A stretch of DNA of 64,000 nucleotides from an uncultured Bacteroides sp. (GTDB taxonomy: Bacteria; Bacteroidota; Bacteroidia; Bacteroidales; Bacteroidaceae), in assembly GCA_947646015.1 (NCBI GenBank), contig CANSEY010000019.1, forward strand, positions 18,908 to 82,907, in the 5' to 3' direction. A model generated the notes under the pieces. That model saw nothing but the letters and a program-made list of their open reading frames with translations. It did not search any database and had not been told where the DNA came from. Position 1 is the first letter of the stretch. Each line of letters starts with the position of its first letter. Positions 8,061 through 19,254 of the stretch are shown piece after piece. The position numbers were made by a program, and so were the translations under genes.

Positions 8061-9146
8061 TTATGATCTCCTCCTGTATAATTTGATGAAAATTCCTAAG
8101 ACAAACAGCATCATGAATAAAGTAATCCCGAATGCCCAGTAATTAATGACCCGTGACTCTGCGGTAAGTATATAATCACCAGCGAGAAGCCGGAAGCCGT
8201 CTATTTTCCAAATGACTACATTATCTTTCAGAACTTTGGCGTTAGAGGTGAGCAGTCTGCCCGGCAGTGTCAACTCAAATTGTATAGCATGATAGAAGAC
8301 TTCGGCGATGTTGATTTTCTCTTCGCACAGGGCATCCATCATTTCTTTATTTGTTTTATAAAGGTCCGAAAAGTATTTCGTACTGCAAGCTTTATCAAAC
8401 ATACCGCAGACCTCCTCGATATCAGCGTCTCCCATACTGTCGCCTTTTTCTGACGAATGTTTCTTGTAGACAGAATCTTTCAATTCCTCCAGACACTGCA
8501 GGCAAGCGGTATCTCCTTGTAAAGAAGTGAAGTGGCGGATGACTTCCCAATTGATCTCATAGACATTGCGGTTATACCATTCTCCGAATTTAGCTTCGAG
8601 TTTATCCAGTTTATCATTCATTTCGATGCCGTTCATGCCTCTGAAGGCATCATCGTTTCCATGAAGCCAAATCATTTGCTCTTCCTTATTCAGATAATTG
8701 TCAAGAGGTACAGGACCTTTGTCCTGAAGTTCTTTGTAAGTGGCGGTATATATATAATAGGTATAGAACCATCTGAAACTCTTCTTTACCCGTTCCATAG
8801 GTATAGCCATGGCACTCAGATGCTCTTTACCTTTGTCAACAGTGAAGTATTCTCCATCTACTCCGGAGAGTTTTTGGCAGGCTTTTACATTCAGCTTTTC
8901 TTCTTCGCCCCAGAAGTTGAATTTAATTGTAGAGTCTAGATTTACTAATTGCCAGTTGGCATTCGGTTGAAACAGAAATGGATTATGTGTCTTATCTCCT
9001 GCGATGAAAGCGGAATCACCTTGTGCATAGATTTCTCTGTACATACTTCCGTCCCTTTCAACCCGTGAAGTCATCCGATAATAGGTGCTGCAAGAAGTCA
9101 TGCTAAGTAACAGTAGCATGGTTATTAAGAAATAGTTGGTTTTCAT
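8061..9146 (-). CDS. Lipoprotein of unknown function, third gene of an ECF sigma operon
   Basis: 361 residues. The signal sequence ends in LSMTSC, a lipobox with Cys19. The mature part is polar and has a WFYTYYIYTATYKEL segment around residue 130 and two close cysteines (CLQCLEEL, about residues 222-225). A single hydrophobic helix near the C-terminus (about 330-352) ends in KLYRRRS, so the protein is held by lipid at one end and by a helix at the other, which is unusual and implies the body is in the periplasm. It begins 7 bases after the anti-sigma gene and is co-transcribed with it. I do not recognise a family. Confidence 0.7.
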   Translation of the reverse strand: MKTNYFLITMLLLLSMTSCSTYYRMTSRVERDGSMYREIYAQGDSAFIAGDKTHNPFLFQPNANWQLVNLDSTIKFNFWGEEEKLNVKACQKLSGVDGEYFTVDKGKEHLSAMAIPMERVKKSFRWFYTYYIYTATYKELQDKGPVPLDNYLNKEEQMIWLHGNDDAFRGMNGIEMNDKLDKLEAKFGEWYNRNVYEINWEVIRHFTSLQGDTACLQCLEELKDSVYKKHSSEKGDSMGDADIEEVCGMFDKACSTKYFSDLYKTNKEMMDALCEEKINIAEVFYHAIQFELTLPGRLLTSNAKVLKDNVVIWKIDGFRLLAGDYILTAESRVINYWAFGITLFMMLFVLGIFIKLYRRRS

Positions 9147-9153
9147 ATTCTGT

Positions 9154-9561
9154 CTATTTTAATCGTTTTTTTTTGATGACTTGTAAGATTTGCATCTTCC
9201 GGGATTTCCGGTGTTGCGTATATTGAGAGGATAGATAAGTGTTCTTTTCCAGCAGTCGCATTTCTTCCCAGTTGTCAGGTAATGGAATGCTGTTTGACCA
9301 GTTATCATATTCATTTTGCATTTCTGTCCGGTGAGGGACAGAAGTGAAGCAAGTGTCATTGATGAATAGCAGGAGTAATAATGAGGCGGCAATGCCGGAT
9401 GCCCATGCTCCTATGAGAAACTTTCTCCGTTTCCTTTCCGGTGAGATCCCGGATATTCTGTTGAGGATGGTAGCGGTCAGTTCCTCCGGATTTTCCAATA
9501 TCGGCTGGTTACTTTTGACTTCGGTCAGCCATTTTTCATACTGTTTATCTTCTTGTTTCAT
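9154..9561 (-). CDS. Putative anti-sigma factor (single-pass membrane protein)
   Basis: 135 residues: a polar N-terminal half (about 1-50, with EKWLTEVKSNQPILENPEEL), one membrane helix (about 51-68, WASGIAASLLLLLFI) and a periplasmic C-terminus. Its ATG overlaps the stop of the ECF sigma gene by four bases, the classic arrangement for translational coupling of sigma and anti-sigma factor. The N-terminal part does not show a clear zinc-finger HxxxCxxC motif, so the assignment rests on position, size and topology. It would bind the sigma factor at the membrane and release it on an envelope signal. Confidence 0.65.
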   Translation of the reverse strand: MKQEDKQYEKWLTEVKSNQPILENPEELTATILNRISGISPERKRRKFLIGAWASGIAASLLLLLFINDTCFTSVPHRTEMQNEYDNWSNSIPLPDNWEEMRLLEKNTYLSSQYTQHRKSRKMQILQVIKKKRLK

Positions 9562-10121
9562 AAGTCGGGATCTATTTGATTCATTTTATTACGTATGTTC
9601 TTTCTGGCAAGGTACAAGGTACTTTTTATCTTTTCGGGCGATAATCCTGTGATAATCTGTACTTCTGCTACCTCCAACTCTTCGACATCCCGAAGCGTGA
9701 AAACGAGTTTCTGCTGGGGAGGCAGTTCGTTGGTATATCGCAATATCAGTTCTTTCAACTGCTTGTTGGAAAGAGATATCTCAATATGATCGTCAGAAGG
9801 AATATTTACCGAATCGGAAAAGGCGGATTCATTATCCAGCGGAGAATGGCGTAACGAACGCAAACGGTCGTAACAGGTGTTACAGGTGATTTTGTAAAGC
9901 CAGGTTGACAGGCGGTTTTCCTGATTGTACGTTTTCAGGGATAACCATACTTTTACAAATGTTTCTTGTGTTATGTCTCTGGCTTCCTCTTCATCACAAA
10001 GTAAACGGAAAGCTAGTCGGAATACCAGTGGCTGGAATTCTGAAACCAGTAGGGCGAAGGCCCTTTTGTCGTCCTGCTGACTTCGGCTGACCAGTTCCTG
10101 TATTTTTTCCTGATTCATCAT
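9558..10121 (-). CDS. RNA polymerase ECF-type sigma factor
   Basis: 187 residues. Region 2 (about 20-90) has PLVFRLAFRLLCDEEEARDITQ-type sequence, with DITQETFVKVWLSL and the -10 recognition segment STWLYKITCNTCYDRLR. Region 4 (about 125-180) has LPPQQKLVFTLRDVEELEVAEV and a helix-turn-helix ending in KSTLYLARKNIRNKM. It directs RNA polymerase to a small regulon, often including its own operon. It is followed by an overlapping anti-sigma gene and a lipoprotein gene. In Bacteroides such triples react to envelope conditions; the target is not deducible here. Confidence 0.92.
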   Translation of the reverse strand: MMNQEKIQELVSRSQQDDKRAFALLVSEFQPLVFRLAFRLLCDEEEARDITQETFVKVWLSLKTYNQENRLSTWLYKITCNTCYDRLRSLRHSPLDNESAFSDSVNIPSDDHIEISLSNKQLKELILRYTNELPPQQKLVFTLRDVEELEVAEVQIITGLSPEKIKSTLYLARKNIRNKMNQIDPDL

Positions 10122-10189
10122 TATTTATTCCTGTTTACTATATGATACGTAGCAAAATGCTTCAGGTCGTTTGTAAGTCATCAAATATA

Positions 10190-10226
10190 TAAAAAAATCC
10201 CCGGACAACACATTGCCCGGGGGAAA
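10190..10226 (-). terminator. Rho-independent terminator of enolase
   Basis: On the minus strand CCCCGG and CCGGGG pair across an 11-base loop (plus-strand arms 10200-10205 and 10218-10223) and are followed by a run of T. It lies about 25 bases behind the enolase stop codon. Confidence 0.75.
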
Positions 10227-10249
10227 GATATCTGAAAAGAGAATAAAGA

Positions 10250-11590
<1,341 letters not shown>

Positions 11591-11709
11591 TCACTATAAA
11601 TAGGTATTCTTTCGAATCATACTCCCTAGATGTCATTAGTCCGGTCTTATTAAATAACAATGTGACGATGCTTTTTGTTTGAATGCGGATGGATGAAATT
11701 GGTAGAATT

Positions 11710-12372
11710 CTAGTCTTCGATAATAACTCCCAACAGCGGAAGCAAGTCCATGGCCTGCAAGGAAGTAATGACAGCTCCTTTCAGGTCGCTGATATTAAGT
11801 GTTATTCCGCCGATGCGCGAAGTACGCAGGTCGATTCCACGGAGCGGAGCATGAGAAAAGTCAGCTTCTACCAAATCACAACTGTCGAAGGCGACGGAAG
11901 AGAAACGGCAGTCATTGAAACTTCCGTTCCGGAAATGGCAGTGCGAGAAGCGTACCTGATTCATTTTGCTCATCGCCAGATTGATGTAAGAGGCATTACA
12001 GTCATGCAATAAAACATGATTCATGGTCGTCTCTGAAAGGTTGGTTCCTAGTAATTTGCAGGCAATGAACTCTACCCGGTAAAGGGAGCTTTCTGCAAAA
12101 GATATATTGGACAGGTCGCAGTTCTCGAACCGTATATCTGCCAGCTGAGAAGAACGGAATTTACATTCGCTGAATGTCTGATTCCGGAAAGTGCAGTTCT
12201 TGAAACTCTTGTAAGACTTGCTGATTCCCTCTTCTCTTCCTTTGCTGAATATGAGATTTGAGACGGTTTCCTCTTTTTCGAGCAGTTCTTGCAAGGTGCT
12301 TGTACTGACTTCCTGTTCCTCCATCATGGGAGGAGCCACACGGACGGGCTTGGCTGCATTTCTTTTGATCAT
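11710..12372 (-). CDS. Pentapeptide-repeat protein
   Basis: 220 residues. From about residue 58 to 205 the chain follows the A(D/N)LXX-like five-residue pattern: CTFRNQTFSECKFRSSQL, DIRFENCDLSNISF, LVEADFSHAPLRGIDL. This folds into a right-handed quadrilateral beta helix. An N-terminal tail of about 55 residues is acidic and lacks repeats. The role of such proteins is generally not known; some mimic DNA and bind gyrase. The gene begins 20 bases after the stop of crcB and is therefore probably in the fluoride-riboswitch transcript, which suggests (inference) a link to fluoride tolerance. Confidence 0.88.
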   Translation of the reverse strand: MIKRNAAKPVRVAPPMMEEQEVSTSTLQELLEKEETVSNLIFSKGREEGISKSYKSFKNCTFRNQTFSECKFRSSQLADIRFENCDLSNISFAESSLYRVEFIACKLLGTNLSETTMNHVLLHDCNASYINLAMSKMNQVRFSHCHFRNGSFNDCRFSSVAFDSCDLVEADFSHAPLRGIDLRTSRIGGITLNISDLKGAVITSLQAMDLLPLLGVIIED

Positions 12373-12392
12373 ATGATGTAGATATGTTATGT

Positions 12393-12767
12393 TTATTGTT
12401 TTACAAGTGAATATCCCAAGTACAGCATAATGAATCCTACAAACAAGCTGAGGCCTACATAGAGTGAGAGGTAGAAGAAATTATCGTCTTTGATTAACTG
12501 AAAGTTCTCATTCATGAAGGTTGAAAAGGTGGTGAATCCTCCACAGAATCCTACGGTGAGAAACATTCTCAGATTGGGGTTCATCAGATTTCCCCGTTCG
12601 AAGAGTCCGTAAAACAGGCCGATGGCGAAACAACCGAGTACATTGACCAGAAGTGTTCCCAAAGGGAAGGAAGGTGTCAAGAAATTCTGAACGTAACGCG
12701 AGATGAGATAACGCAGAACGCCTCCGGTAAAACTTCCCATACCGATAAAGAGTAAAGTCTTGAGCAT
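12393..12767 (-). CDS. crcB: Fluoride channel/exporter CrcB (Fluc)
   Basis: 124 residues with four membrane helices. Family marks seen: [14 protein letters not shown] near the N-terminus, [18 protein letters not shown] (with the conserved Asn), and the polar-track segment [12 protein letters not shown], including the paired phenylalanines that line the fluoride pore. Fluc proteins form dual-topology dimers that let F- leave the cytosol. The gene is directly preceded by a fluoride riboswitch and is followed by a pentapeptide-repeat gene 20 bases downstream. Confidence 0.95.
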
Positions 12768-12798
12768 AAGCTGACAATTTAAGAGTTATACATTCAAA

Positions 12799-12850
12799 TT
12801 GTAGGGATCATCAGCTCCGAAGGGCGGTTAAAGGCTAATCCCATAGCCGG
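12799..12850 (-). promoter_or_regulatory. Fluoride riboswitch (crcB motif)
   Basis: Read on the minus strand from 12850: GGCTATGGGATTAGCC, a TTTAACC link, GCCCTTCGGAGC, then TGATGATCCCTAC. This fits the crcB-motif consensus (GGNGATGG...., paired stems, AGCTGATGGCNCCTAC) with its pseudoknot. The riboswitch binds F- with Mg2+ and turns the downstream gene on. It ends 32 bases before the crcB ATG, in the 5' leader. No strong intrinsic terminator is seen between it and the start, so control may act on translation or on a weak terminator. Confidence 0.88.
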
Positions 12851-12852
12851 TG

Positions 12853-12860
12853 CAAAGATA
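12853..12860 (-). promoter_or_regulatory. -7 box of the crcB promoter
   Basis: TATCTTTG on the minus strand, matching TAnnTTTG, immediately in front of the riboswitch, so the transcript would start with or very near the aptamer. It lies just behind the stop codon of the upstream protease gene. Confidence 0.6.
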
Positions 12861-12874
12861 GAAAAAAGATAAAA

Positions 12875-13651
12875 CTATTTGCAGAAGGCTTCAAAATCTT
12901 TTTCAAATTGTTTGAACCCTCCGGTGTAAACCTTATCTATCCGTTCGGAAACAATGGATGAGTCATCTTTGTTTTGAAAGGAGAGTACAAAATCACGTAA
13001 TATCTGCCGGGGAACTTTCTCGATCCAGAAAGTGACGAGTGCATGAGAGAGGATATAGGCGTATTGTTCGTCGGTTCTTTGCTGCTTCATAAATTCCTTT
13101 TGGCGGCTGTTGATAAAGGTGAGCAGATCAATGTCCCCCAACATATATATAGTGCGGATTCTTCCTTTTTCGTAATCGGTAAACGTGTGCTGAAGTCCTT
13201 TTTTATTAACTTTACAATGCTCAAAATATTCGGCAAGTCCCTCGTTGAACCATATCGGAGGACGTCCTGCCGTGATTTGCAAGGTGAGGTGATGGCTCAG
13301 TTCGTGATAGATGACGCCCAGACCTTGTTGGTATTCTTTTTCTCTGCTTAATATGATGGCCTTTTGTAATCTGGATATATACATTCCGTTTGTACTTTTG
13401 GGAGGATGTATATTGAATTTGTTCAGATAGACCAGCGCATCTTCCCTTTTGTTGAATACAGTCAATTGAAGATTAAGCGTATCGGGAAGTCCGAATTGTG
13501 CATAAAATTCGACTTCATATTGGAGGGTCTGTTCAATCTTCCGGCGTTCTTTGTCCGTAAGCGGGTCGCCTTCATAAGAGATTCTTACAGTCTGCGCATG
13601 GAGCAGGTCGCAAAGGCAGATGAAACAGAGGATAAGATAAAATATACGCAT
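12875..13651 (-). CDS. Exported zincin-type peptidase (peptidase MA / DUF1570-like)
   Basis: 258 residues. Signal peptide about 1-19 (ending LLHAQ). The zinc site is HELSHH at about residue 117-122 (HExxH), and 22 residues later comes WFNEGLAEYFE, whose first glutamate is the typical third zinc ligand of gluzincins. The part before it (about 20-100) is a small beta/alpha domain; the rest (150-258) is helical. The protein is likely a periplasmic or outer-membrane-associated metallopeptidase of unknown substrate. It starts 11 bases after the M23-like gene and forms a two-gene unit with it. Confidence 0.8.
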   Translation of the reverse strand: MRIFYLILCFICLCDLLHAQTVRISYEGDPLTDKERRKIEQTLQYEVEFYAQFGLPDTLNLQLTVFNKREDALVYLNKFNIHPPKSTNGMYISRLQKAIILSREKEYQQGLGVIYHELSHHLTLQITAGRPPIWFNEGLAEYFEHCKVNKKGLQHTFTDYEKGRIRTIYMLGDIDLLTFINSRQKEFMKQQRTDEQYAYILSHALVTFWIEKVPRQILRDFVLSFQNKDDSSIVSERIDKVYTGGFKQFEKDFEAFCK

Positions 13652-13662
13652 ATTGTTTCCCT

Positions 13663-14499
13663 TTATTTTGAGTATTTCTGCTTCTGAAATTTCTTTTTTT
13701 CACGTTTGCTCATTTCGAGCATAATCAGTTCATCATCTGTGGCAGATTTATAGGCTGTTTTCTCCTCCAGTTTTACATCCCCCTTGTCCGTGCGGAATAC
13801 AGGAGTAAAGTGAGAATATGGATAACCTAAGAAGCCGTTTGCATCGAATTTATTGTTATCAAGAAAAAAATAAGAGATGGATACTCCGAGTACTCCAGCT
13901 ATCCCAATGGGTTGCCCGGTCATGACTTCTTCACCCGTCTGGATGAAGTTTTGACGCATCATAAGGTAAGCGGCAAAGGTATGGTCGGGGTGGTATATCA
14001 ACAATTGCTGTGGCAGCACTGTCGCACAGGCGACTCCTCTGCGGGTTGCATAGACGGTGTCTCCTTCCTGAATTTGGAATATCATAGTTTTGGCAGATTC
14101 CTGAGGAGCGATCTGCCATTGTGTTTCTTCGCCGGTCTTTACAGGAAGTGCATAAGGAGTACTGATCTGAAAGTCTTTGGGGAATTGACCGCGGAAGAAC
14201 ATATACCTGCTTGAAGTCTTGAAAGAATTGCTGGCATTGGAGCCTTTCTCTATTCTGAATACCGTGTTCTTTCCGGGGTTCAAATTGTATGAACGGTCAT
14301 TTTCGCGGAAAAGGTAGTAACTGCACAGGTCTCCGTTGTAATAGTTTAATTCTGTTCCTCCTTCCGGAGTTTGCTCCCATTTCGATTCAATAATGCGCGG
14401 AGGCATTTCCATTAATTTTCGCAGAGACTGTGCGGAGGCATAAACGGTAGATAATGTTGTAAGAAGTACCAATGTCGTATATCTGAAGTGCTGTGTCAT
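13663..14499 (-). CDS. M23-like (LytM fold) protein lacking the catalytic histidines
   Basis: 278 residues. Signal peptide about 1-23 (ending VYASAQ). Residues about 130-235 follow the M23 pattern: EGDTVYATRRGVA, LLIYHPDHTFAAYLMM, TGEEVMTGQPIGIAGVLG. In active M23 enzymes the zinc ligands sit in HxxxD, in the segment YxHL and in HLHF; here YxHL is replaced by AYLMM and HLHF by ISYFFLD. It therefore looks inactive, like the degenerate LytM factors that regulate amidases. A basic C-terminus (KREKKKFQKQKYSK) follows. It precedes the zincin gene by 11 bases. Confidence 0.72.
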   Translation of the reverse strand: MTQHFRYTTLVLLTTLSTVYASAQSLRKLMEMPPRIIESKWEQTPEGGTELNYYNGDLCSYYLFRENDRSYNLNPGKNTVFRIEKGSNASNSFKTSSRYMFFRGQFPKDFQISTPYALPVKTGEETQWQIAPQESAKTMIFQIQEGDTVYATRRGVACATVLPQQLLIYHPDHTFAAYLMMRQNFIQTGEEVMTGQPIGIAGVLGVSISYFFLDNNKFDANGFLGYPYSHFTPVFRTDKGDVKLEEKTAYKSATDDELIMLEMSKREKKKFQKQKYSK

Positions 14500-14769
14500 A
14501 ATAGTAATATTAGATTATGTGTTATGAAGTAAGATATTTTGCTTGCAAATTTATCAATTATATGCTAATATCATAGCATACTTTGAACTTTTTTGTCTCT
14601 GGTATTCAGATTAGATGTAAATTCTAGGATAATTCAATCCGACCCCATGCGGATATTGTATTTTGAACTATATTGTATTCCTTGTCATTGGGCGGTTGTT
14701 AGTGTTTTATCTGACTGTCTTTTCTATGATATCCTGCTTATATTTGTATCTTTTCTACCTTTCATCTTT

Positions 14770-14859
14770 ATCGTTCCACTAGAGTGAACAGGTCTGTTCA
14801 CTCTAGTGATGAGAACTCTTCACAAGAGTGATGAGATCTGTGCACTGGAGTGGAACGAT
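14770..14859. repeat. Nested palindromes (three hairpins in 90 bases)
   Basis: Outer arms ATCGTTCCACT (14770-14780) and AGTGGAACGAT (14849-14859) are perfect inverted repeats. Inside the left half, CACTAGAGTGAACAG (14777-14791) and CTGTTCACTCTAGTG (14794-14808) form a perfect 15-base palindrome. A third small hairpin, ACTCTT-CAC-AAGAGT, spans 14815-14829. The block could fold like a cloverleaf in DNA or RNA. There is no T run, so it is not an ordinary terminator. It may be an intergenic repeat element or a binding site; nothing more can be said from one copy. Confidence 0.7.
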
Positions 14860-14995
14860 GGTAATATCCCTTCAAAAATACAGTATTAATAGATGATATA
14901 CATACCCACATACTATATGTTATATATAAAGTAGCGGTAGGTTCCATGTTCTGTAAGGCTTGCCATAGTACAATGGATTATCGGCTTTGAGACGA

Positions 14996-15140
14996 ATGAG
15001 AGATAACTGAAATATGAATGAGAGGTAGTCAAAAAGAAAGCTATTTGATGAGGAAATGATGAGAGATAACTATTTAAAAAGTATCTCTCATTCTGTATTG
15101 TGTTGATTGTCTATATATTAGTTGTCATAGGATGAGAGTA
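14996..15140 (+). repeat. ATGAGAG repeat cluster upstream of the GH97 gene
   Basis: ATGAGAGATAACT occurs at 14996-15008 and again at 15059-15071. A variant ATGAGAGGTAGT lies at 15018-15029 and ATGAGAGTA at 15132-15140; an inverted copy TATCTCTCAT lies at 15082-15091. The direct copies are 22, 41 and 73 bases apart, close to whole turns of the helix. This could be a regulator binding region for the GH97 gene 260 bases downstream. Confidence 0.5.
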
Positions 15141-15389
15141 TGAGATTAAAATATTTTTTTTATTTCTGAAGAGAGGCGGGAAAATAAAGAAAAATCCCGT
15201 TTGTCGGATGTGAAAAGGTGCTATATTGCTCCATGTAAGCACTATATTTTTTCTGTTGAAGTACTTTGGTATATGTTTCATTAACAGGTGCTTATCAGTG
15301 TTGAAATATTCGAAAACGCTATATTTTAATTATAATCCGAAGTGACGCTTGCTATTCCTCACTACATTTGCCATATGATTATTAACTAA

Positions 15390-17561
<2,172 letters not shown>

Positions 17562-17614
17562 GACGCGACTAAAACGATTGTTCAATCTTCTTTGTATTTT
17601 TAATAAAATTTAGA

Positions 17615-17656
17615 AGTACTCCGCAAAGAAAATTAAAACTTTGCGGAGTGCTTTTT
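17615..17656 (+). terminator. Rho-independent terminator after the GH97 gene
   Basis: ACTCCGCAAAG (17618-17628) pairs with CTTTGCGGAGT (17639-17649), followed by CTTTTTTT. It separates the GH97 gene from the next unit. Confidence 0.85.
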
Positions 17657-17678
17657 TTATCGGATGGATTCTTTTTTG

Positions 17679-17686
17679 TACTTTTG
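17679..17686 (+). promoter_or_regulatory. -7 box of the PurF-like gene
   Basis: TACTTTTG, matching TAnnTTTG, 39 bases in front of the ATG at 17726. Its position rules out the longer start at 17648, which would lie upstream of the transcript start. Confidence 0.6.
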
Positions 17687-17725
17687 CGCCATCTTTTTTT
17701 AAACATTATCAATAAAGAGAACAAC

Positions 17726-19135
17726 ATGGGAGGTTTTTTCGGAACAGTCTCGAAATCGAGTTGCGTGACTGATTTATTCTATGGTACAGATTATAACTCA
17801 CATCTGGGTACAAAGCGGGGCGGACTCGCGACTTATAGTCAGGAGAAAGGATTTATTCGCTCCATTCACAATCTGGAAAGTACATATTTCCGATCCAAGT
17901 TTGAAGGAGAGCTTGATAAATTTAAAGGCAATGCCGGCATAGGCATTATCAGCGACACAGATGCACAACCCATTATCATCAATTCCCACCTCGGCCGCTT
18001 CGCCATCGTCACAGTCGCTAAAATATCGAATATCCAGGAACTGGAAGAAGACCTTCTCAACCAAAATATGCACTTCGCCGAACTTAGTTCGAGCAACACC
18101 AATCAAACGGAACTCATCGCACTGCTTATCATACAAGGAAGAACCTTCACCGAAGGTATCGAGAACGTATTCAAACATATCAAGGGTTCTTGTTCTCTGC
18201 TGATTCTGACAGAGGATGGCAGTATTATCGCGGCTCGTGACCAATGGGGACGTACTCCGGTGGTGATCGGCAAGAAAGATGGTGCGTATGCCGCTACCAG
18301 CGAGTCATCCAGTTTCCCGAATCTGGATTATGAAATCGAAAAGTATCTGGGACCGGGGGAAATAGTACGCATGTATCCCGATCATATCGAGCAGCTTCGC
18401 CAACCGAATGAAGGAATGCAGATTTGTTCTTTCCTTTGGGTGTATTATGGTTTCCCGACCTCTTGTTATGAGGGCAAAAATGTAGAGGAAGTCCGTTTCA
18501 CCAGTGGAATGAAGATGGGACAGAAGGACGAATCGGAAGTGGATTGTGCCTGTGGTATCCCTGATTCGGGAGTAGGTATGGCGTTGGGTTATGCGGAAGG
18601 TAAAGGAGTTCCTTATCATCGTGCCATTTCAAAATATACACCGACATGGCCTCGTAGCTTCACACCCAGCAATCAGGAAATGCGTTCGCTGGTTGCAAAG
18701 ATGAAGCTAATTCCGAATCGTGCCATGCTTCAGGGAAAGCGTCTGCTGTTTTGTGATGATTCGATTGTGCGTGGAACACAGTTGCGTGATAATGTGAAGA
18801 TTCTATATGATTATGGAGCGAAAGAGGTACATATGCGTATCGCTTGCCCTCCGTTGATCTATGCCTGTCCGTTTGTGGGTTTCTCGGCTTCTAAGAATGC
18901 TTTGGAGTTGATTACTCGTCGTATTATTAAAGAACTGGAAGGCGATGAGAATAAGAATCTGGAGAAATACGCCACTACGGGGTCTCCCGAATACGAGAAA
19001 ATGGTTAGTATCATAGCCGAGCGTTTCGGACTGACTTCATTGAAATTCAACACGCTTGAGACTTTGATTGAAGCTATCGGGCTGCCGAAATGTAAAGTGT
19101 GTACGCATTGTTTTGATGGTAGCAGTCACTTTTAA
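17726..19135 (+). CDS. PurF-like amidophosphoribosyltransferase without the N-terminal cysteine
   Basis: 469 residues from ATG 17726. It has the class II amidotransferase fold (about 1-230: [27 protein letters not shown]) and a phosphoribosyltransferase domain with [19 protein letters not shown] and the PRPP loop [16 protein letters not shown] (about 345-360). Cysteines in CACG, in CPPLIYACP and in CKVCTHC at the C-terminus could be the iron-sulfur ligands known in Bacillus PurF. Oddly, the chain begins MGGFFG where active PurF has the nucleophile in CGIxG: the cysteine is glycine. Known PurF makes phosphoribosylamine from PRPP and glutamine; this one may use free ammonia, work with another protein, or have another role. 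It has its own promoter and terminator. Confidence 0.82.
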   Translation: MGGFFGTVSKSSCVTDLFYGTDYNSHLGTKRGGLATYSQEKGFIRSIHNLESTYFRSKFEGELDKFKGNAGIGIISDTDAQPIIINSHLGRFAIVTVAKISNIQELEEDLLNQNMHFAELSSSNTNQTELIALLIIQGRTFTEGIENVFKHIKGSCSLLILTEDGSIIAARDQWGRTPVVIGKKDGAYAATSESSSFPNLDYEIEKYLGPGEIVRMYPDHIEQLRQPNEGMQICSFLWVYYGFPTSCYEGKNVEEVRFTSGMKMGQKDESEVDCACGIPDSGVGMALGYAEGKGVPYHRAISKYTPTWPRSFTPSNQEMRSLVAKMKLIPNRAMLQGKRLLFCDDSIVRGTQLRDNVKILYDYGAKEVHMRIACPPLIYACPFVGFSASKNALELITRRIIKELEGDENKNLEKYATTGSPEYEKMVSIIAERFGLTSLKFNTLETLIEAIGLPKCKVCTHCFDGSSHF

Positions 19136-19150
19136 GTAATATACTGAGAA

Positions 19151-19191
19151 AAAAGAGCCGTGAATTGTTTGTCAATTCACGGCTCTTTTTT
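19151..19191 (+). terminator. Rho-independent terminator after the PurF-like gene
   Basis: AAAGAGCCGTGAATTG (to 19167) pairs perfectly with CAATTCACGGCTCTTT (from 19173) and runs into T7. A TACCTTTA element overlaps its end (19192-19199) and may be the promoter of pepT. Confidence 0.9.
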
Positions 19192-19254
19192 TACCTTTAC
19201 GGCACTATAAACTATCAAAATGTAAATTGCAAATCATTAAATCGTAAAATAGAT

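Noticed and set aside
14561-14580. Inverted repeat TATGCTA/TAGCATA before the M23-like gene as an operator
   Set aside because: Seven-base A/T-rich arms occur often by chance in this genome, and nothing else supports a binding site.
17648-17725. Longer start of the PurF-like gene with 26 extra residues
   Set aside because: The extra part begins before the TACTTTTG promoter box and overlaps the preceding terminator, so it would not be transcribed in full.
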